In this document: one piece after another, positions 32,070-44,501 of the stretch
Position numbering within the stretch: position 1 is the first letter of the stretch
Layout of the letters: the number at the start of each line of letters is the position of its first letter
Assembly (NCBI GenBank): GCA_018340375.1
Contig: JAFFJZ010000098.1
Span: 62,001 to 126,000 of the forward strand
From: Gonatopus flavifemur
Taxonomy: Eukaryota; Arthropoda; Insecta; Hymenoptera; Dryinidae
Reading direction: 5' to 3'
Length of the DNA stretch: 64,000 nucleotides
Made by a program: the position numbers and the translations under genes
The notes under the pieces: model-generated
The model's input: only the letters and a program-made list of their open reading frames with translations
Databases searched by the model: none
What the model was told of the DNA's origin: nothing

Positions 32070-33920
32070 GAGAACAATTGAGGAGCTGGATCGAATAACT
32101 CGCCGAGCGCTCGAACCGCGTCACAAGTTTGATGCAAGAGGTCCCGTCGTAGGTCGAAAAAAAAAGTCGGAATTTTGGAAATGTAAAAATACAATCCAAG
32201 TTACTCTTCACGATTTTTTTCTATGAGTGACGATTTTTGAGAAAAAAATCACAAACCATCAATTTTTTCACACCAAAAATGATTATTTTTCAACATTCAA
32301 CTCGCTCTAACTCGCTCATTTTTCAATTAATCGGAATGAATCTTGCGAGTTTCGATTCGTGAGACTTCCCCGAAGATGCAAATGTAGATAAAGTTCGTAA
32401 AAATTGATAAATTTTTGATACGAAGTAAAAATCACGTTTTTCATGCTTTGTATCAAAAAAGTGGTGGGGGAAGTACGAAGTACAAAAAACTTCAAGCGAG
32501 AAAGTTGTTTACTAGTGTTTGAACTAACTTTGTGAAAAATTTCAGATCGATTCGACTAATAGTTCGCAAAATACAGCCATTTATTCATTAGCGCGCAGCA
32601 AAAATTTTCCATAGTTTCGCGTCGTTTATAGAATGAATATCCGCGTCCGCGGCAAATGTGGTATTCGCTCGATTTCTGATCGTAGGTTTGTTTTTTGGGT
32701 CGGAGAAAACGAATATTGGATTATTCCTGTGAATAAAATTCATGATCGATGCCTTATTACAAATAATTTGATTTTCCAAAAGGTCTTTACAAATCAACTA
32801 TTGGTATTAAGGGAAAGCTATTCGGACGAAAAAAGTTTCTTGTCTTGCGAGAAATAAGTTGGGTGCGGAAAATTTTTCATTGTTGTTTTTTATTCGAATG
32901 TATTTATTTATTCACATAATCTATTTTCCACATGTACATTTGTTTATTTTTTTTCTCGTTTACTGCTACGGATTTACACACTTTTTGCTTTTAGGTTTAT
33001 CTGTAATTTGTTCTTCTTTTCATCTTTATTACAGCTTTTTCACAAAAATCTTGATACTTTGTTTTTCCTTCACTACTCAAATATTGCATCAACGATTTGA
33101 CATCATTCATTTTTCCTTTGCTCAGCCCAGTTGCTTCTGCTCGTTCAGTTTGGAGTAAATCAGTTGATTTGTAAAGACCTTTTGAACAATTGAATTATTT
33201 GTAATAAGGCATCGATCATGAATTTTATTCACAGGAATAATCCAATATTCGTTTTCTCCGACCCAAAAAACAAACCTACGTCCAGAAATCGAGCGAATAC
33301 CACATTTGCCGCGGACGCGGATATTCATCCTATAAACGACGCGAAACTATGGAAAATTTTTGCTGCGCGCTAATGAATAAATGGCTGTATTTTGCGAACT
33401 ATTAGTCGAATCGATCTGAAATTTCCCACAAAGTTAGTTCAAACACTAGCGAACAACTTTCTCCCTTAAGTTTTTTGTACTTCGTACTTCCCCCACCACT
33501 TTTTTGATACAAAGCATGAAAAACGTGATTTTTACTTCGTATTAAAAATTTATCAATTTGTTATCAATTTTTACGCACTTGACCTACATTTGCATCTTCG
33601 GGGAAGTCTCACGAATCGAAATTCGCAAGATTCATTTTGATTCATTGAAAAATGACCGAGTTAGAGCGAGTTGATGTTGAAAAATAATCATTTTTGGTGT
33701 GAAAAAATTGATGGTTTGTGATTTTTTTCTCGAAAATCGTCAATCATAGAAACAAATCGTAAAGAGTAACTTGGACTGATTTTTCAAGCTCTACCACTTA
33801 ATATTTTTACATTTCCAAAATTCCGACTTTTTTTTCGACCTACGACGGGATCTCTTGCATCAAACTTGTGACGCGGTTCGAGCGCTCGGCGAGTTATTCG
33901 ATCCAGCTGCTCAATTATAG
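32070..33920. repeat. Palindrome with ~730-bp arms and ~355-bp centre
   Basis: Arms 32070-32803 and about 33160-33920 are reverse complements (words GAGCTGGATCGAATAACTCG, CGCGTCCGCGG, GGTCTTTACAAATCAACT). Frames at 32633-32857 and 33122-33328 mirror each other, which shows they are by-products. The centre (32804-33159) is T-rich and non-coding. The outer ends start near CAATTG; no clear TSD. Confidence 0.8.
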
Positions 33921-36064
33921 TATTTTCATCCAATCCTAGGAAACTCCACAGTGACTTATAATGATGTCCAGGACAATATTTACTGAATAAGAAATTCTCA
34001 TGAAAATCCATGGATTTCTGAATTTCATTACAGGAATTTCCGCTGTGTGCATTGGAAAACTTACATTCAATCCTTACCACTCGTATGGGGAACTATTTCA
34101 CTGTGTGGAAAAAAGGAGGTAACTTTCAGCACGTGTTTTGTCACAAAAAATGAAAAAGTGAGTTATTGGTATCACTGGTTACGTCCTGGTCATTCCTACA
34201 CCATGTGATAAACTGTTCGCTTCAAAAAAACGTTTGTCCCATTAAAATCCAACTTGAAAAACTAGGCTGAGTAACAAATCAAGTTCAAATAATATCAGTT
34301 TTTCGGCCTTCCTGAAAAATAATATCAGTGTGACAAAACACGTTATGAAAATCACCTTCTCAAATATACACCGTTGAAAATTTATGGACGAAACTTCAAA
34401 TACACGTAATGGAAGCGATTCCCAATCACGTAACTGAAAATTCAAGGTGCATATATATGAAATTTCAGTTACGAAATATATATAAATGTGTGATGTAATC
34501 TAGTAAAAATTTGAAAATTCAATCACTTGTGAATGAATTTTTAATTCAAATACCGGGAATTTGGAATTTCAGTTACAAATGTGATTGAAAAAGTTATGAA
34601 ATTTCAAAAAATTCTCAACAGTGTGAATCATGGAAAACGAAACTCGGTGTAGCATTGATATGAAGCCTAGTAAAAAATATTGTATTCCACATGAAAAAGT
34701 GGTGGATTATTCTCTCTGTGTATGTATATTGGATTCACCTCTACTTCTGATAGAAATATTTCAAACATGTTCCATTTGTACATTCAACGATTCCGCCAAG
34801 GCTTGGGACCAGCATGGCAGCCAAGCGTAGGGAATTTATATTGAGCTAACGCTGATTCATAACCAAGGTCTTATCAAACTTGTGTTGTAATATAAAGATA
34901 CATTGCCTTGAAACAGCATTGGCACAAGTTGACGCCAACATTGATTCGGGCTTGAACCGATATTGGTGTTACACAAAAAATTCAGTGTCAATCAATGTTG
35001 CAAAACAATTGGATCCGGCTGGTACCAGCGTTGGTCATTTTTCGCCACCGCTGCTGCTGCGTTAGAATTGAGGCTCGTGATTTGCTACGATGATATAATC
35101 ATTCTAGATCCCCCGAAAACTATATACCATTCGTATACAATTGTATAGATTTCTTGACATTTTTTCCACATGGGTTGAGCTTCCCTCCCAAGGCTCCGCT
35201 GATGTTCTCCACGGCTGGGTCAGCCTAACGCCACTGGTGAATAGTTACGTAGGGTATAACAATAGAACTTGCTTTGTTTTTCGTACACCATTTCCTTTTG
35301 GTCTACAGGTTCCCCCAAAAATGCAATTGAACGTGACTTCATAATGTACCACCCGAGAATCAGATCTAATTCACTTTTTCTCGCGCAGACTTTCTTTAAC
35401 ATGGCGTTGAACTTTATTACTAACAATGGTGTGACTATTCCTTTTTGTGAAACAATGTTTTGTTTCCTCTTCATACAAGTTGAGAGAAGATTTGAAACTC
35501 TTCCACGTTGGGGATAAGCTCCCAGTGTATAATTCATTTTCTATCTAAGAGTGATGAAAATCTAAATTACAGATGTGTGATAATGATGACCCTGCCAGCG
35601 ATCGGAAATTCGTGAACGGATTTTGCGACAAGGCTTCTCTTTGAAGTGTATTAGGAATATAGAATGTTTGGAGAAGTTCAAAAGAATCCAATTCTTTATA
35701 CATTTGGGTTCCTTATGAAGATTTAATGTTTTGTCCAAATCGAACTATCGAGGTGCCTGTAAAAATCAAGTTTCATGAACTTTTTTGAGAATCCTGAAAT
35801 TCCAAAAGATTTTTTTTCAAAATTGATTTATGAATTTTCGATTGTTGTCTGGGAAGAAACCAATTCCAGCAATACCATGATTTTGATTTCATTCAACTGA
35901 AGAATTTATAAATAATAATCAGTTTACCTACCATTTTGTGGAATATATTTTATTTCGATTCTATTACTCGATAGGCGGCATGAATGTTTATTAAATGATG
36001 ATCGCGGATAATCACGTAGTAACATGTTCGCCTGATCTACGCATGCGCAAAGAAGTATTTTCGC
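33921..36064. other. Long non-coding stretch
   Basis: No frame above about 105 codons and none with a known motif. 34780-35060 repeats GGCTTG/CCAAGC and TTGG words, suggesting another decayed hairpin-word element. 36030-36060 has an ACGCATGCGC palindrome. Confidence 0.4.
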
Positions 36065-36574
36065 ATGGGAGTCAAAATTCGTGAAGTGGGCCCATGATTT
36101 TCAGTATGGTCATAAAAATCAATGGAAAGTAATTGAACATCAAGTGCTAGGGTATCTTATATCACTCCTCAAATATTACATTGCAAATCGAATTTGTTTA
36201 GTAACAATGTTTAATTGAAAATTATTGTCTTTCGAAGAGAAAAAATGGATTACTCGCAAAATACTGAATGGATTTGGATAAAAATTGAAACACGTATCAA
36301 TGTATATATGTTCTTCATAATTACAACAACAAAAAATTTTAATTTCACATTTTTGCGATTATTGATTAAAAAATTTATAAACAAATGAAAATTCAACCGT
36401 GTTCTACATACAGTTACTGAATTTTCTTTCAGGCATATTAAAATATACACTTTTAAGATTCTAAAACTGCAAGAAAAAATTTGTCATCGTTATTGGGCTA
36501 GACAAAAATGAATTTTGTTTAGCGCGGGAGCAAGCGCGGTGGTGACCGCGCAAGCAGCGTTCACGTCCTAATTT

Positions 36575-36693
36575 CCCAGCTAGGAAGTCAATGTCGATTT
36601 CAAATCATTTCGATATCAATCTGTTAGATTTCGACAAGATTTCGAGGCGATCGATATCAATTTGATATCGGAAGATTTTCATTCCTGGATGGG
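36575..36693. mobile_element. 119-bp MITE, CCCAGCTAG...CTGGATGGG
   Basis: Short inverted ends CCCAGCTAGGAA and CCCATCCAGGAA (other strand). The interior repeats GATATCGA and GATTTCGA words. The same insertion is present at the mirror position 37494-37612. Confidence 0.6.
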
Positions 36694-37493
36694 TTTATCG
36701 GTTTCTAACAATGGGGGATATGTATCGGTATTCAAAATTTGTGAAGTGAACACGTGATTTCCACCATTGTCATAAAACCAATGAAAAACCAATAAACATC
36801 AAGTACTGGGTTATATTATATTATTCCATGAACATTGCGTTGAAAATGGAACTCGTTCATCAACAATGCGTACTTGCAAATTATTGTTCTGCTAAAAGAA
36901 GAATTGATTACTCATGACCAATTGATTAGATTCCAATGAACATTTAGTTACTTGTGGATACATAGATGCTCTCCATAATGACATTATAAAAAATCTAAAA
37001 TTCTGCATTCTTGCCATTGTTTATTCAATAACAATTACAAATTTTTTTCTGTAGTTATGAGATCTCAAAAATATCTATATTCTATTTCCTAAGAGAAGAT
37101 TCTGTTCAGGTATGTAGAACACACAGGTGGAATTCCCTTTCTTTTATGAAAGAAAACGTGAATAAACAATGGGAATAATGCAGAATTTTAGATTTTTCAT
37201 AATGTCATTGTGGAGAGCATTATAAGTATCTACAAGTAACTGAATGTTCATTGAAATATAATCAATTGGTCATGAGTAATCAATTCTTCTTTTAGCAGAA
37301 CAATAATTTGCAAGTACGCATTGTTGATAAACGAGTTCCATTTTCAACGCAATGTTCATGGAATAATATAATATAACCCAGTACTTGATGTTTATTGGTT
37401 TTTCATTGGTTTTATGACAATGGTGGAAATCACGTGTTCAATCCACGAATTTTGAATACCGATATATATCCCCCATTGTTAGAAACCGATGAA

Positions 37494-37612
37494 CCCATGC
37501 AGGAATGAAAATCTTCCGATATCAAATTGATATCGATCGCCTCGAAATCTTGTCGAAATCTAACAGATTGATATCGAAATGATTTGAAATCGACATTGAC
37601 TTCCTAGCTGGG
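37494..37612. mobile_element. 119-bp MITE, mirror copy in the right arm
   Basis: Reverse complement of 36575-36693, same length, ends CCCATGCAG and CTAGCTGGG. Its presence in both arms means it predates arm duplication or was spread by gene conversion. Confidence 0.6.
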
Positions 37613-38125
37613 AAATTAGGACGTGAACGCTGCTTGCGCGGTCACCACCGCGCTTGCTCCCGCGCTAAACAAAATTCATTTTTGTCTAGCCCAATAACGA
37701 TGACAAATTTTTTCTTGCAGTTTTAGAATCTTAAAAGTGTATATATTTTAATATGCCTGGAAGAAAATTCAGTAACTGTATGTAGAACACGGTTGAATTT
37801 TCATTTGTTTATAAATTTTTTAATAAATAATGGCAAAAATGTAAAATTAAAATTTTTTGTTGTTGTAATTATGAAGAACATATATACATTGATACGTGTT
37901 TCAATTTTTATCCAAATCCATTCAGTATTTTGCGAGTAATCCATTTTTTCTCTTCGAAAGACAATAATTTTCAATTAAACATTGTTACTAAACAAATTCG
38001 ATTTGCAATGTAATATTTGAGGAGTGATATAAGATACCCTAGCACTTGATGTTCAGTTACTTTCCATTGATTTTCATGACCATGCTGAAAATCATGGGCC
38101 CACTTCACGAATTTTTACTCATGGG

Positions 38126-38640
38126 CAAAGGAGTAATATCTAAGTCTCGGTATATGAAGCAATTCTTCACATATCACGGTTTTATGCCCAGGGAATCATC
38201 ATGGAATGATGGACATTGCCGTTGTGAATTCCACCAATGAACATTAATTTCATGCCCTTTGGAATATTTTGTTTGATTCAATTATTCCAGCACATTCCGT
38301 GCCTCTAGAAACCCTCCTGTGAGATCGTTACCGACACGGAATCCGCGTCTTCGGAAAAAAATAATAGAAGCACGGAAACATTTCCGTGTCTGTGAAAAAA
38401 TTTTGTTGAGAAACGGACCCATGCCTCTGGACAAACACTGTGAAAAAATTTTGACTGAAAATTAAGAAAAAAGTGACTGTAATTTTTTACAGTCACTGAG
38501 TCTGAATATTCAGAAACATTTCTGTTCTGAATTTTAAGATACTCATTTCTGGATTTTCAAACGCATGTTTCTGAGTCATCAAACATATTCACATTCAATG
38601 CAAGATTCATGTTTCTTAATTTTTAGACATGCTGTTCTGA
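38126..38640. other. Hairpin-word region
   Basis: Non-coding, with recurrent palindromic words: CACGGAAAC-ATTTCCGTG at about 38374-38392, GTGACTGTAATTTTTTACAGTCAC at about 38470-38496, then TCTGAATATTCAGA. It looks like one or more decayed MITEs. Confidence 0.5.
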
Positions 38641-38930
38641 GTTATGAGAAACATTTTTCTGAATTGTCGAAAATATTTGTTCGAATTGTAAGAAATAGTC
38701 TTCTGAATTTCAAGATGTTTTCTCTCAATCGTAAGAAACATTTTTCTGGATTGTCGAAAATATTCGTGTGAATTGTAAGAAATAGTCTTCTGAATTTCAA
38801 GATATTTTCTCTTAATCGTAAGAAACATTTTTCTGAATTGTCGAAAATATTTGTTTGAATTGTAAGAAATAGCCTTCTGGATTCGAAGATATTTTCTCTC
38901 AATTGTAAGAAACATTTTTCTGAACTGAAA
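38641..38930. repeat. 87-bp tandem repeat, about 3.3 copies
   Basis: The word AAGAAACATTTTTCTG recurs at 38646, 38733, 38820 and 38907, exactly 87 bp apart. Since 87 is a multiple of three, minus-strand frames stay open (about 38616-38915) and repeat every 29 residues; this is not evidence of a gene. The unit contains TTCTGAATT words like the flanking hairpin region. Confidence 0.85.
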
Positions 38931-39589
38931 GGAATATTTTTCTCAATTTTGAGAGATGCGCATTGAATACTAAGAGGATGCGATAGTTACCATGCGCGAG
39001 CACGTTTTTTCTACCAAATTACTGGAAACTGATTTCATGAAAAAAATCCGAAATTTCAGGGATGGTTCTTCGAGATTTTATCTATGTCACTAAAGAGCCA
39101 GAATTTTTAATTCCGGAGATTCTTTGGTAAACTTATAATATGCGGTCTACGGTAGTGGGTAGTAGACCGCATACCATATCATTACCGATTTTTTTCCAAA
39201 GAATAGTGACGTAGATGAAGTCTCGAAAACCCAAGTGGAATTTATCTGGAAATTATACACTTCCCAGATGAAAAGAATTGAAGACATTTTCCTGGAACAT
39301 TTATAACGTTTGTTTTGATAACATTATATAGGATTTTATGCATCACTATAACTTCATCTTGTATGATGAAGGTATGGAAACCCACAAAATCTATCTATTT
39401 GATTATTACCAAAACAGTGTATTGAAGAATTATGGTAAGCAGCATAACAATTTTTTTAATACATAGAACATATATCTCCAAATAATGAAACGTAAATTTG
39501 GGTAGAAGAGAAATCAAATTAGCACGTATGAAATTATAAGAATGTATAAGGAATAATTTAAGAATGTGGTGTGAAAAACTATTTTAATT
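38931..39589. other. No gene; one stem-loop
   Basis: A stem ATGCGGTCTAC / GTAGACCGCAT occurs near 39140-39172, with weaker pairing outwards (CTTTGG / CCAAAG). Otherwise AT-rich and unassigned. Confidence 0.5.
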
Positions 39590-41834
39590 CCATTTAATTT
39601 TCCTTCAACTATTTGTGATAAGAGAGATAGAATTGTGTCTTATGGGACCAAGTCTAATGCAAGTATGCAAGAATCAAGCGATGAGTATGTGAAACATGTA
39701 CTTAATGCTCCAATGAAAAGTTCCACAAAGAATAACATTGAGTGATTCAACATGGAACAACTTATATAATTTCTACCAGATCCAACTGATGCCATTAATT
39801 TCTGTATTATGTTATAGTTTAGTAAGAATCAATGTTTTTGAGATTGATATTCTGATTTATTAAAAACCAAAGAATAAATCATTTTCAAGAGATTCACTGA
39901 ATTATAACAAAATACAGAAATTAACGCCATCAGTTTGATTTGGTAAAAATTATATAGGCAGGGTTGTATATTGCATCATGTAGGGCGACGCTTTGTGAAA
40001 TGTTTCATCGATACCTTCAGTACCAGTCTTACATACTTATCGCTTGATTCTTTCATCAATTGAACTTTTTGTTTTAGAAGACAAAACCATCTCTTTCATC
40101 ACAAATAGTTGAAAAAAAGTACATGAAAAGGATAACATATTATAGTTTCATAACACTTTGAAACAATATTTTCTGGTATTCAAGGAATCAAAAATCAATC
40201 TCAATAATATTGATTCTCACTAAAGCATAGGAAAATACAGTAATTACTGCCATCAGTTTTATTTGGTAAAAATTATATAGGCAGAGTTGTATATTGCATC
40301 ATGTAGGGTTACGCTTTGTGAAATGTTTCATCGATACCCTCAGTACAAGTCTTACATACTTATCGCTGGACTCTTACACCAATCAAATGTACATCGTAGA
40401 AGACAAAACTATCTCTCTCATCACAAATAGTTGAATAAAAGTACATAAAACCATAGAAACGATATTCTTTTCATGTACTTTTCCTCAACTATTTGTGATG
40501 AGAGAGATGGTCATGTCTTCTACGATGTACATTTAATTAATGTAAGAGTCCAGCGATAAGTATGTAAGACTTGTACTGAGGGTATCGATGGAACATTTCA
40601 CAAAGCGTAACCCTACATGATGCAATATACAACTCTGCCTATATAATTTTTACCTGATGAAACTAATGGCAGTAATTACTGTATTTTCTTATGCTTTAGT
40701 GAGAATCAATATTATTGAGATTGATTTTTGATTCCTTGAATACCAGAAAATATTGTTTCAAAGTGTTATGAAACTATAATATGTTATCCTTTTCATGTAC
40801 TTTTTTTCAACTATTTGTGATGAAAGAGACGGTTTTGTCTTCCAAAACAAGTAGTTCAATTGATGAAAGAATCAAGCGATAAGTATGTAAGACTGCCCGA
40901 AGGGAACATGAAGCTCCGACAAATGTTCAGAATAGATCATGATAGATCAGACTGAAGCTCTGTTGGAGCTCAAGTTTAGATTCGTAAACGTTCGACGAAG
41001 GTCCGATGAACGTTGAAATGTCCACTTGAAAATAGTTTGAATGAACGTTTATAAAACGTTCATCGAACGTTTGCTAAAGGTTCGTTCGAGTTGCAATTTT
41101 TCGATCAAAGTTTTTTTCAAAGTATATTTTTCCACGAAAAAATGAAAGATTGGGGCATTTCTAACTATAATTGTAATTCCGTCTGAAACATAAAAAACTG
41201 AAGGTTGAATGAATCTTCGTAGAATCTTTAATAAACGTTCTATGAACCTTCATTCAAGCTATTTTCAAGCGGACATTTCAACGTTCATCGGACCTTCGTC
41301 GAACGTTTCCGAATCTAAACTTGAGCTCCAACGGAGCTTCAGTCTGATCTATCATGATCTATTCTGAACGTTCGTCGGAGCTTCATGTTCCCTTCGGGTG
41401 GTACTGAGGGTATCGATGAAACATTTCACAAAGCGTAACCCTACATGATGCAATATACAACTCTGCCTATATAATTTTCACCAAATAAAACTAATGGCAG
41501 TAATTACTGTATTTTCTCATGCTTTAGTGAGAATCAATATCATTGAGATTGATTTTTGATTCCTTGAATACCAGAAAATATTGTTTCGAAGTGTTATGAA
41601 ACTATAATATGTTATTCTCTTCATATATTTTTTTTCAACTATTTGTGATGAAAGAGATGGTTTTGTCTTCCAAAACAAAAAGTTCAATTGATGAAAGAAT
41701 CAAGCGATAAGTATGTAAGACTGGTACTGAGGGTATCGATGAAACATTTCACAAAACGTAACCCTACATGATGCAATATACAACCCTGCCTATATAATTC
41801 TTACCGAATCAAACTGATGGAATTAATTTCTGTA
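39590..41834. repeat. Compound palindrome of five ~322-bp repeat units
   Basis: Units share the words ATTTGTGATGARAGAGA, AAGTATGTAAGAC, GGTATCGATGAAACATTTC and GGCAGTAATTACTG. Direct copies have ATTTGTGATG at 40491, 40813 and 41641 (322 bp, then 323 after removing the foldback at 40896-41398). Inverted copies have CATCACAAAT at 40097 and 40419 (322 bp apart). A more diverged direct unit starts at about 39600. The symmetry centre is near 40460. More of the family lies at 43227-43345. No gene. Confidence 0.8.
40896..41398. mobile_element. 503-bp foldback inserted in a repeat unit
   Basis: Perfect inverted ends CCCGAAGGGAACATGAAGC. The uninterrupted unit reads ...GTAAGACTGGTACTG... at 41715-41740. 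Here GTAAGACTG precedes and TGGTACTG follows, implying a TG dinucleotide duplication. Arms of about 190 bp are rich in GAACGTT palindromes. No frame. Confidence 0.82.
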
Positions 41835-43226
41835 CCCACACAGACAACAAGAGCTCTTTTGGATATTCAAAAGATGTCTTTGAAAACCGCAAGAGCTCTT
41901 GCAAGACCTTTCCAAAAGATCTCTTTTCGTGAGCGAAAAGATGTCTTATGCAACACCAATAGATATCTCTTAGTTGTCTTCAAGAAACGTTTGAGAATTC
42001 TCAATGATTTCTTGAAGATGTCTATAAGAGCTCTTGAAGAGATCTTAAATCCTTCTTGAAGAACTCCCCAGATAGAAAAGCATGCTCTGAATGTTTTGTA
42101 ACATAACGTGCCGTAAACATACTATCATGAACTCCGCTCAGCTTGCAATGATGCATAGAATGTAAACATCATGCTTCAATTATGGTGTCATCACCTCGTT
42201 TTGCTACCAATAACAATGCTTTATGCGGAAACACCTTGGCGCCATGATGCGAACATTTCTGGGCGTGCATGTCACCATTATGATGGCATTATGGAGACAT
42301 TTTTCTATCTGGGTTTTAAATCCCTCCTGAAGACTTTCTGAAGAACTCTCAAATATCTCTTGAAGATTTCTCGAAAGTATTAATAAAATGTCTTGATTAA
42401 AATATCAAAATATCCATAACCATACGAATTCATTCATTATTTTGATTTATTAATTTGAATAAAGGCTTACCAAAACACATGAGGTGTTTGCATATAATTC
42501 GAATGCAAAAATAATTCAAGCATTTTTCATGCATGTATATAACCTAAATTCAAAGTATTTCAACATTCAATTTCATTCACTTGAATCTGAATTTCGATAC
42601 ATCCTATCTTGCACAAAAATGTGAAATCTGATGGAAATATAATTCACGTACGTACATAAAAAATAAAGTACAATGGATAAAATAATAAATTGATATTCCT
42701 CTAATATATGATTCTGCATAATGATAGGTTAGTTTTTGCAAATAGGATCATTCGCTACAAAAGAAAATATATTATTGTAATGTAATTGGTTACACGTTTC
42801 TTTTCTGCGGCAATACTTTTATTATCCAGTATTGGATCTTGAATGTTTATGTATATAGATAATTAATTATATATAATTAATATTGCACAATATCATCGGC
42901 GTCGTCGTTCTTCACTGCACACGTGGAACAAATGCGCGGGACACTGTGAATAACTATACGTGAATTACTGTAATGTCCTCTCTAATTCTCTTCGATCTAA
43001 TTGGTCTATTGGGATTGTTCTAAAAGTGCTCTTGAAGATATCTTCAAGAAATGTTTATGAGTGTTCTTGAATATATCTCAATTACAGTTGTCTTATAGAA
43101 CTCGCGCAGCAAGAGATTTTTCATACATTTTTGAAAGACATCTTTAAGATGTCTTTTAGAAATGTCTTGAAGATACATGAATTCAGGACTCTTTTAGACG
43201 TCTTGAAGAACTGCTTGCTGTATGGG
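41835..43226. mobile_element. Element made of AAGA/TCTT hairpin words, CCCANNNAG ends
   Basis: Starts CCCACACAGACAACAAG and ends CTTGCTGTATGGG; other-strand end CCCATACAG. Both flanks (41835-42060 and 42314-42400, 43030-43215) are dense in TCTTGAAGA, AAGAGCTCTT and GAAGATATCTTC words. The middle (42400-42980) is plain AT-rich. A MITE sits at 42067-42313. The frame at 41817-42059 is a by-product of the words. Confidence 0.6.
42067..42313. mobile_element. 247-bp MITE, CCCAGATAGAAAA ends
   Basis: Exact inverted ends CCCAGATAGAAAA and TTTTCTATCTGGG. The interior has ATGATG/CATCAT and CACCATAATG palindromic words. It sits inside the hairpin-word element above; no TSD resolved. Confidence 0.7.
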
Positions 43227-43366
43227 AAATAGTTGAAGACAAAGTAAATGGAAATAATGTAGTTTTTTAAACCACATTCTCTAAGTTTCAAACTAATCGC
43301 AGTAATTACTACATGTTCATGTGTGTTGGAGAAGATAGTTTATTGAATTGACACCCTGTATATAAG

Positions 43367-43640
43367 TTTAGTAACTCTTGGTTACCCTATATAAGTTGCC
43401 TTGGTTAAGAGACATGCGCAATGTGTGCGAGCATCAACTTCGAGTTTCTCTCTATGTTCGTACCCGTGTGTGTGTGTGGATGCGCCTGAACTGTATGCGC
43501 GCTCTACCTTCTATCTGCTCCCGGCAACCGTCCAAGATGGCGAGCACATGTACGTTGTTTCTTATGGGGTATTTCATCCATTAAATAAACTCTGTTTGTA
43601 CCTCGATCGGGTGTTTATTTTATCAATGTGGTTCAGTGAA
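43367..43640 (+). repeat. Possible solo LTR
   Basis: Compact GC-richer segment with a CTATATAAG TATA-like box near 43389-43397 and, towards the end, AATAAACTCTG followed by GATCGGGTGTTTATTTT, as in insect gypsy LTR ends. No primer site or coding region follows, so a solo LTR fits. Edges are approximate and TSD not found. Confidence 0.4.
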
Positions 43641-44081
43641 TATAAATCTACTTGAAATTGATTTTATGATCCACGAAAAATCAGAACATCTGATTCAGAA
43701 ATTGGATGTTTTTTTCATCATTTTCAATTCAAAAATCTCAATGTATCATGCTTCCTTTAATCAATTATTCATCCTACCGTCATGAGATTTTCTGATTGTC
43801 ATATTCAGAGACGATTTTTGTTCCAATGGCAAAGAGGTTAACTTCACATTTTTAAAAATTTTTTTTACCGAATCCCACAATACATTTCATGTCACATTAT
43901 AAATTAATTTGGCTTGAATTACATTGCACAACATGTAATTACTGTTGGTGCAGTAAGTATTTGTTCATTAAAATAAATGATATTGAATTTGATTTTGCAA
44001 CTCACCTTTACTTACCGTTCATTGACCGTCATACAAAATAATGCAAGCCGATTCACTGCGCACCGATTCTGCGCATGTTTT
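43641..44081. other. No recognised feature
   Basis: AT-rich non-coding sequence. Confidence 0.4.
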
Positions 44082-44304
44082 CAGTGTAAGTTTCTCAAAT
44101 TATTCAGATTCTTAATTTTCAAAGTATTGGTGATGAACATGAAGAAACTTTTTCTAATTTTTCAGAAACTTGGTATCTAAATATAATATTCTAGATATCA
44201 AATCTGAATTTTCAGAAAACCTTATCTAAATTTGCCTTTTAGAAACTCGAGTCTGAAAATTCAGACACTCCAGTATCTGAATTTTCAGAAAATTTTTTAC
44301 AGTG
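44082..44304. mobile_element. Probable MITE of TCTGAA/TTCAGA words
   Basis: Left end CAGTGTAAGTTTCTCAAATT, right end AATTTTTTACAGTG, with repeated TCTGAATTTTCAGA palindromes inside. Same word family as 38440-38640. Confidence 0.5.
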
Positions 44305-44501
44305 AAGTCTAATATTTATTCATAGGTAAAACTTTTAATTCACCACATAAAATATTATATATCCCAATTACGGTGTATCTTTCATGATGGTTTATAAAAA
44401 AAATTCAACAACAAAGTGAATTTTGCAATTAAAGAAAAACTCTGATTTTTTTTTCAAAGTCAATTTTCAATGCTTTTCCGTATTTATTTGATCAGAATAC
44501 C

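Larger units (their letters stand above)
36065..38125. mobile_element. Foldback element with ~960-bp arms
   Basis: Arms about 36065-37030 and 37150-38125 are reverse complements around a ~120-bp centre. Each arm holds a GC-rich block (GCGCGGGAGCAAGCGCGG...) containing a perfect hairpin GCGCGGT-GGTG-ACCGCGC family motif, and each holds the same 119-bp MITE (36575-36693; 37494-37612). No protein is encoded. It is too symmetric to be chance; mechanism of origin unknown. Confidence 0.82.

Noticed and set aside
32588..33328. Mirror frames of 66-75 codons
   Set aside because: Same reason: palindrome arms read on opposite strands.
35141..35537. Overlapping frames of 67-105 codons
   Set aside because: No domain, no codon pattern, opposite strands equally open.
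38616..38915. Repetitive 99-codon minus frame with a 29-residue period
   Set aside because: An 87-bp tandem repeat keeps any open frame open; no protein family is suggested.
38641..38930. CRISPR-like repeat array
   Set aside because: Contiguous 87-bp tandem repeat without unique spacers, in a eukaryotic transposon-rich region.
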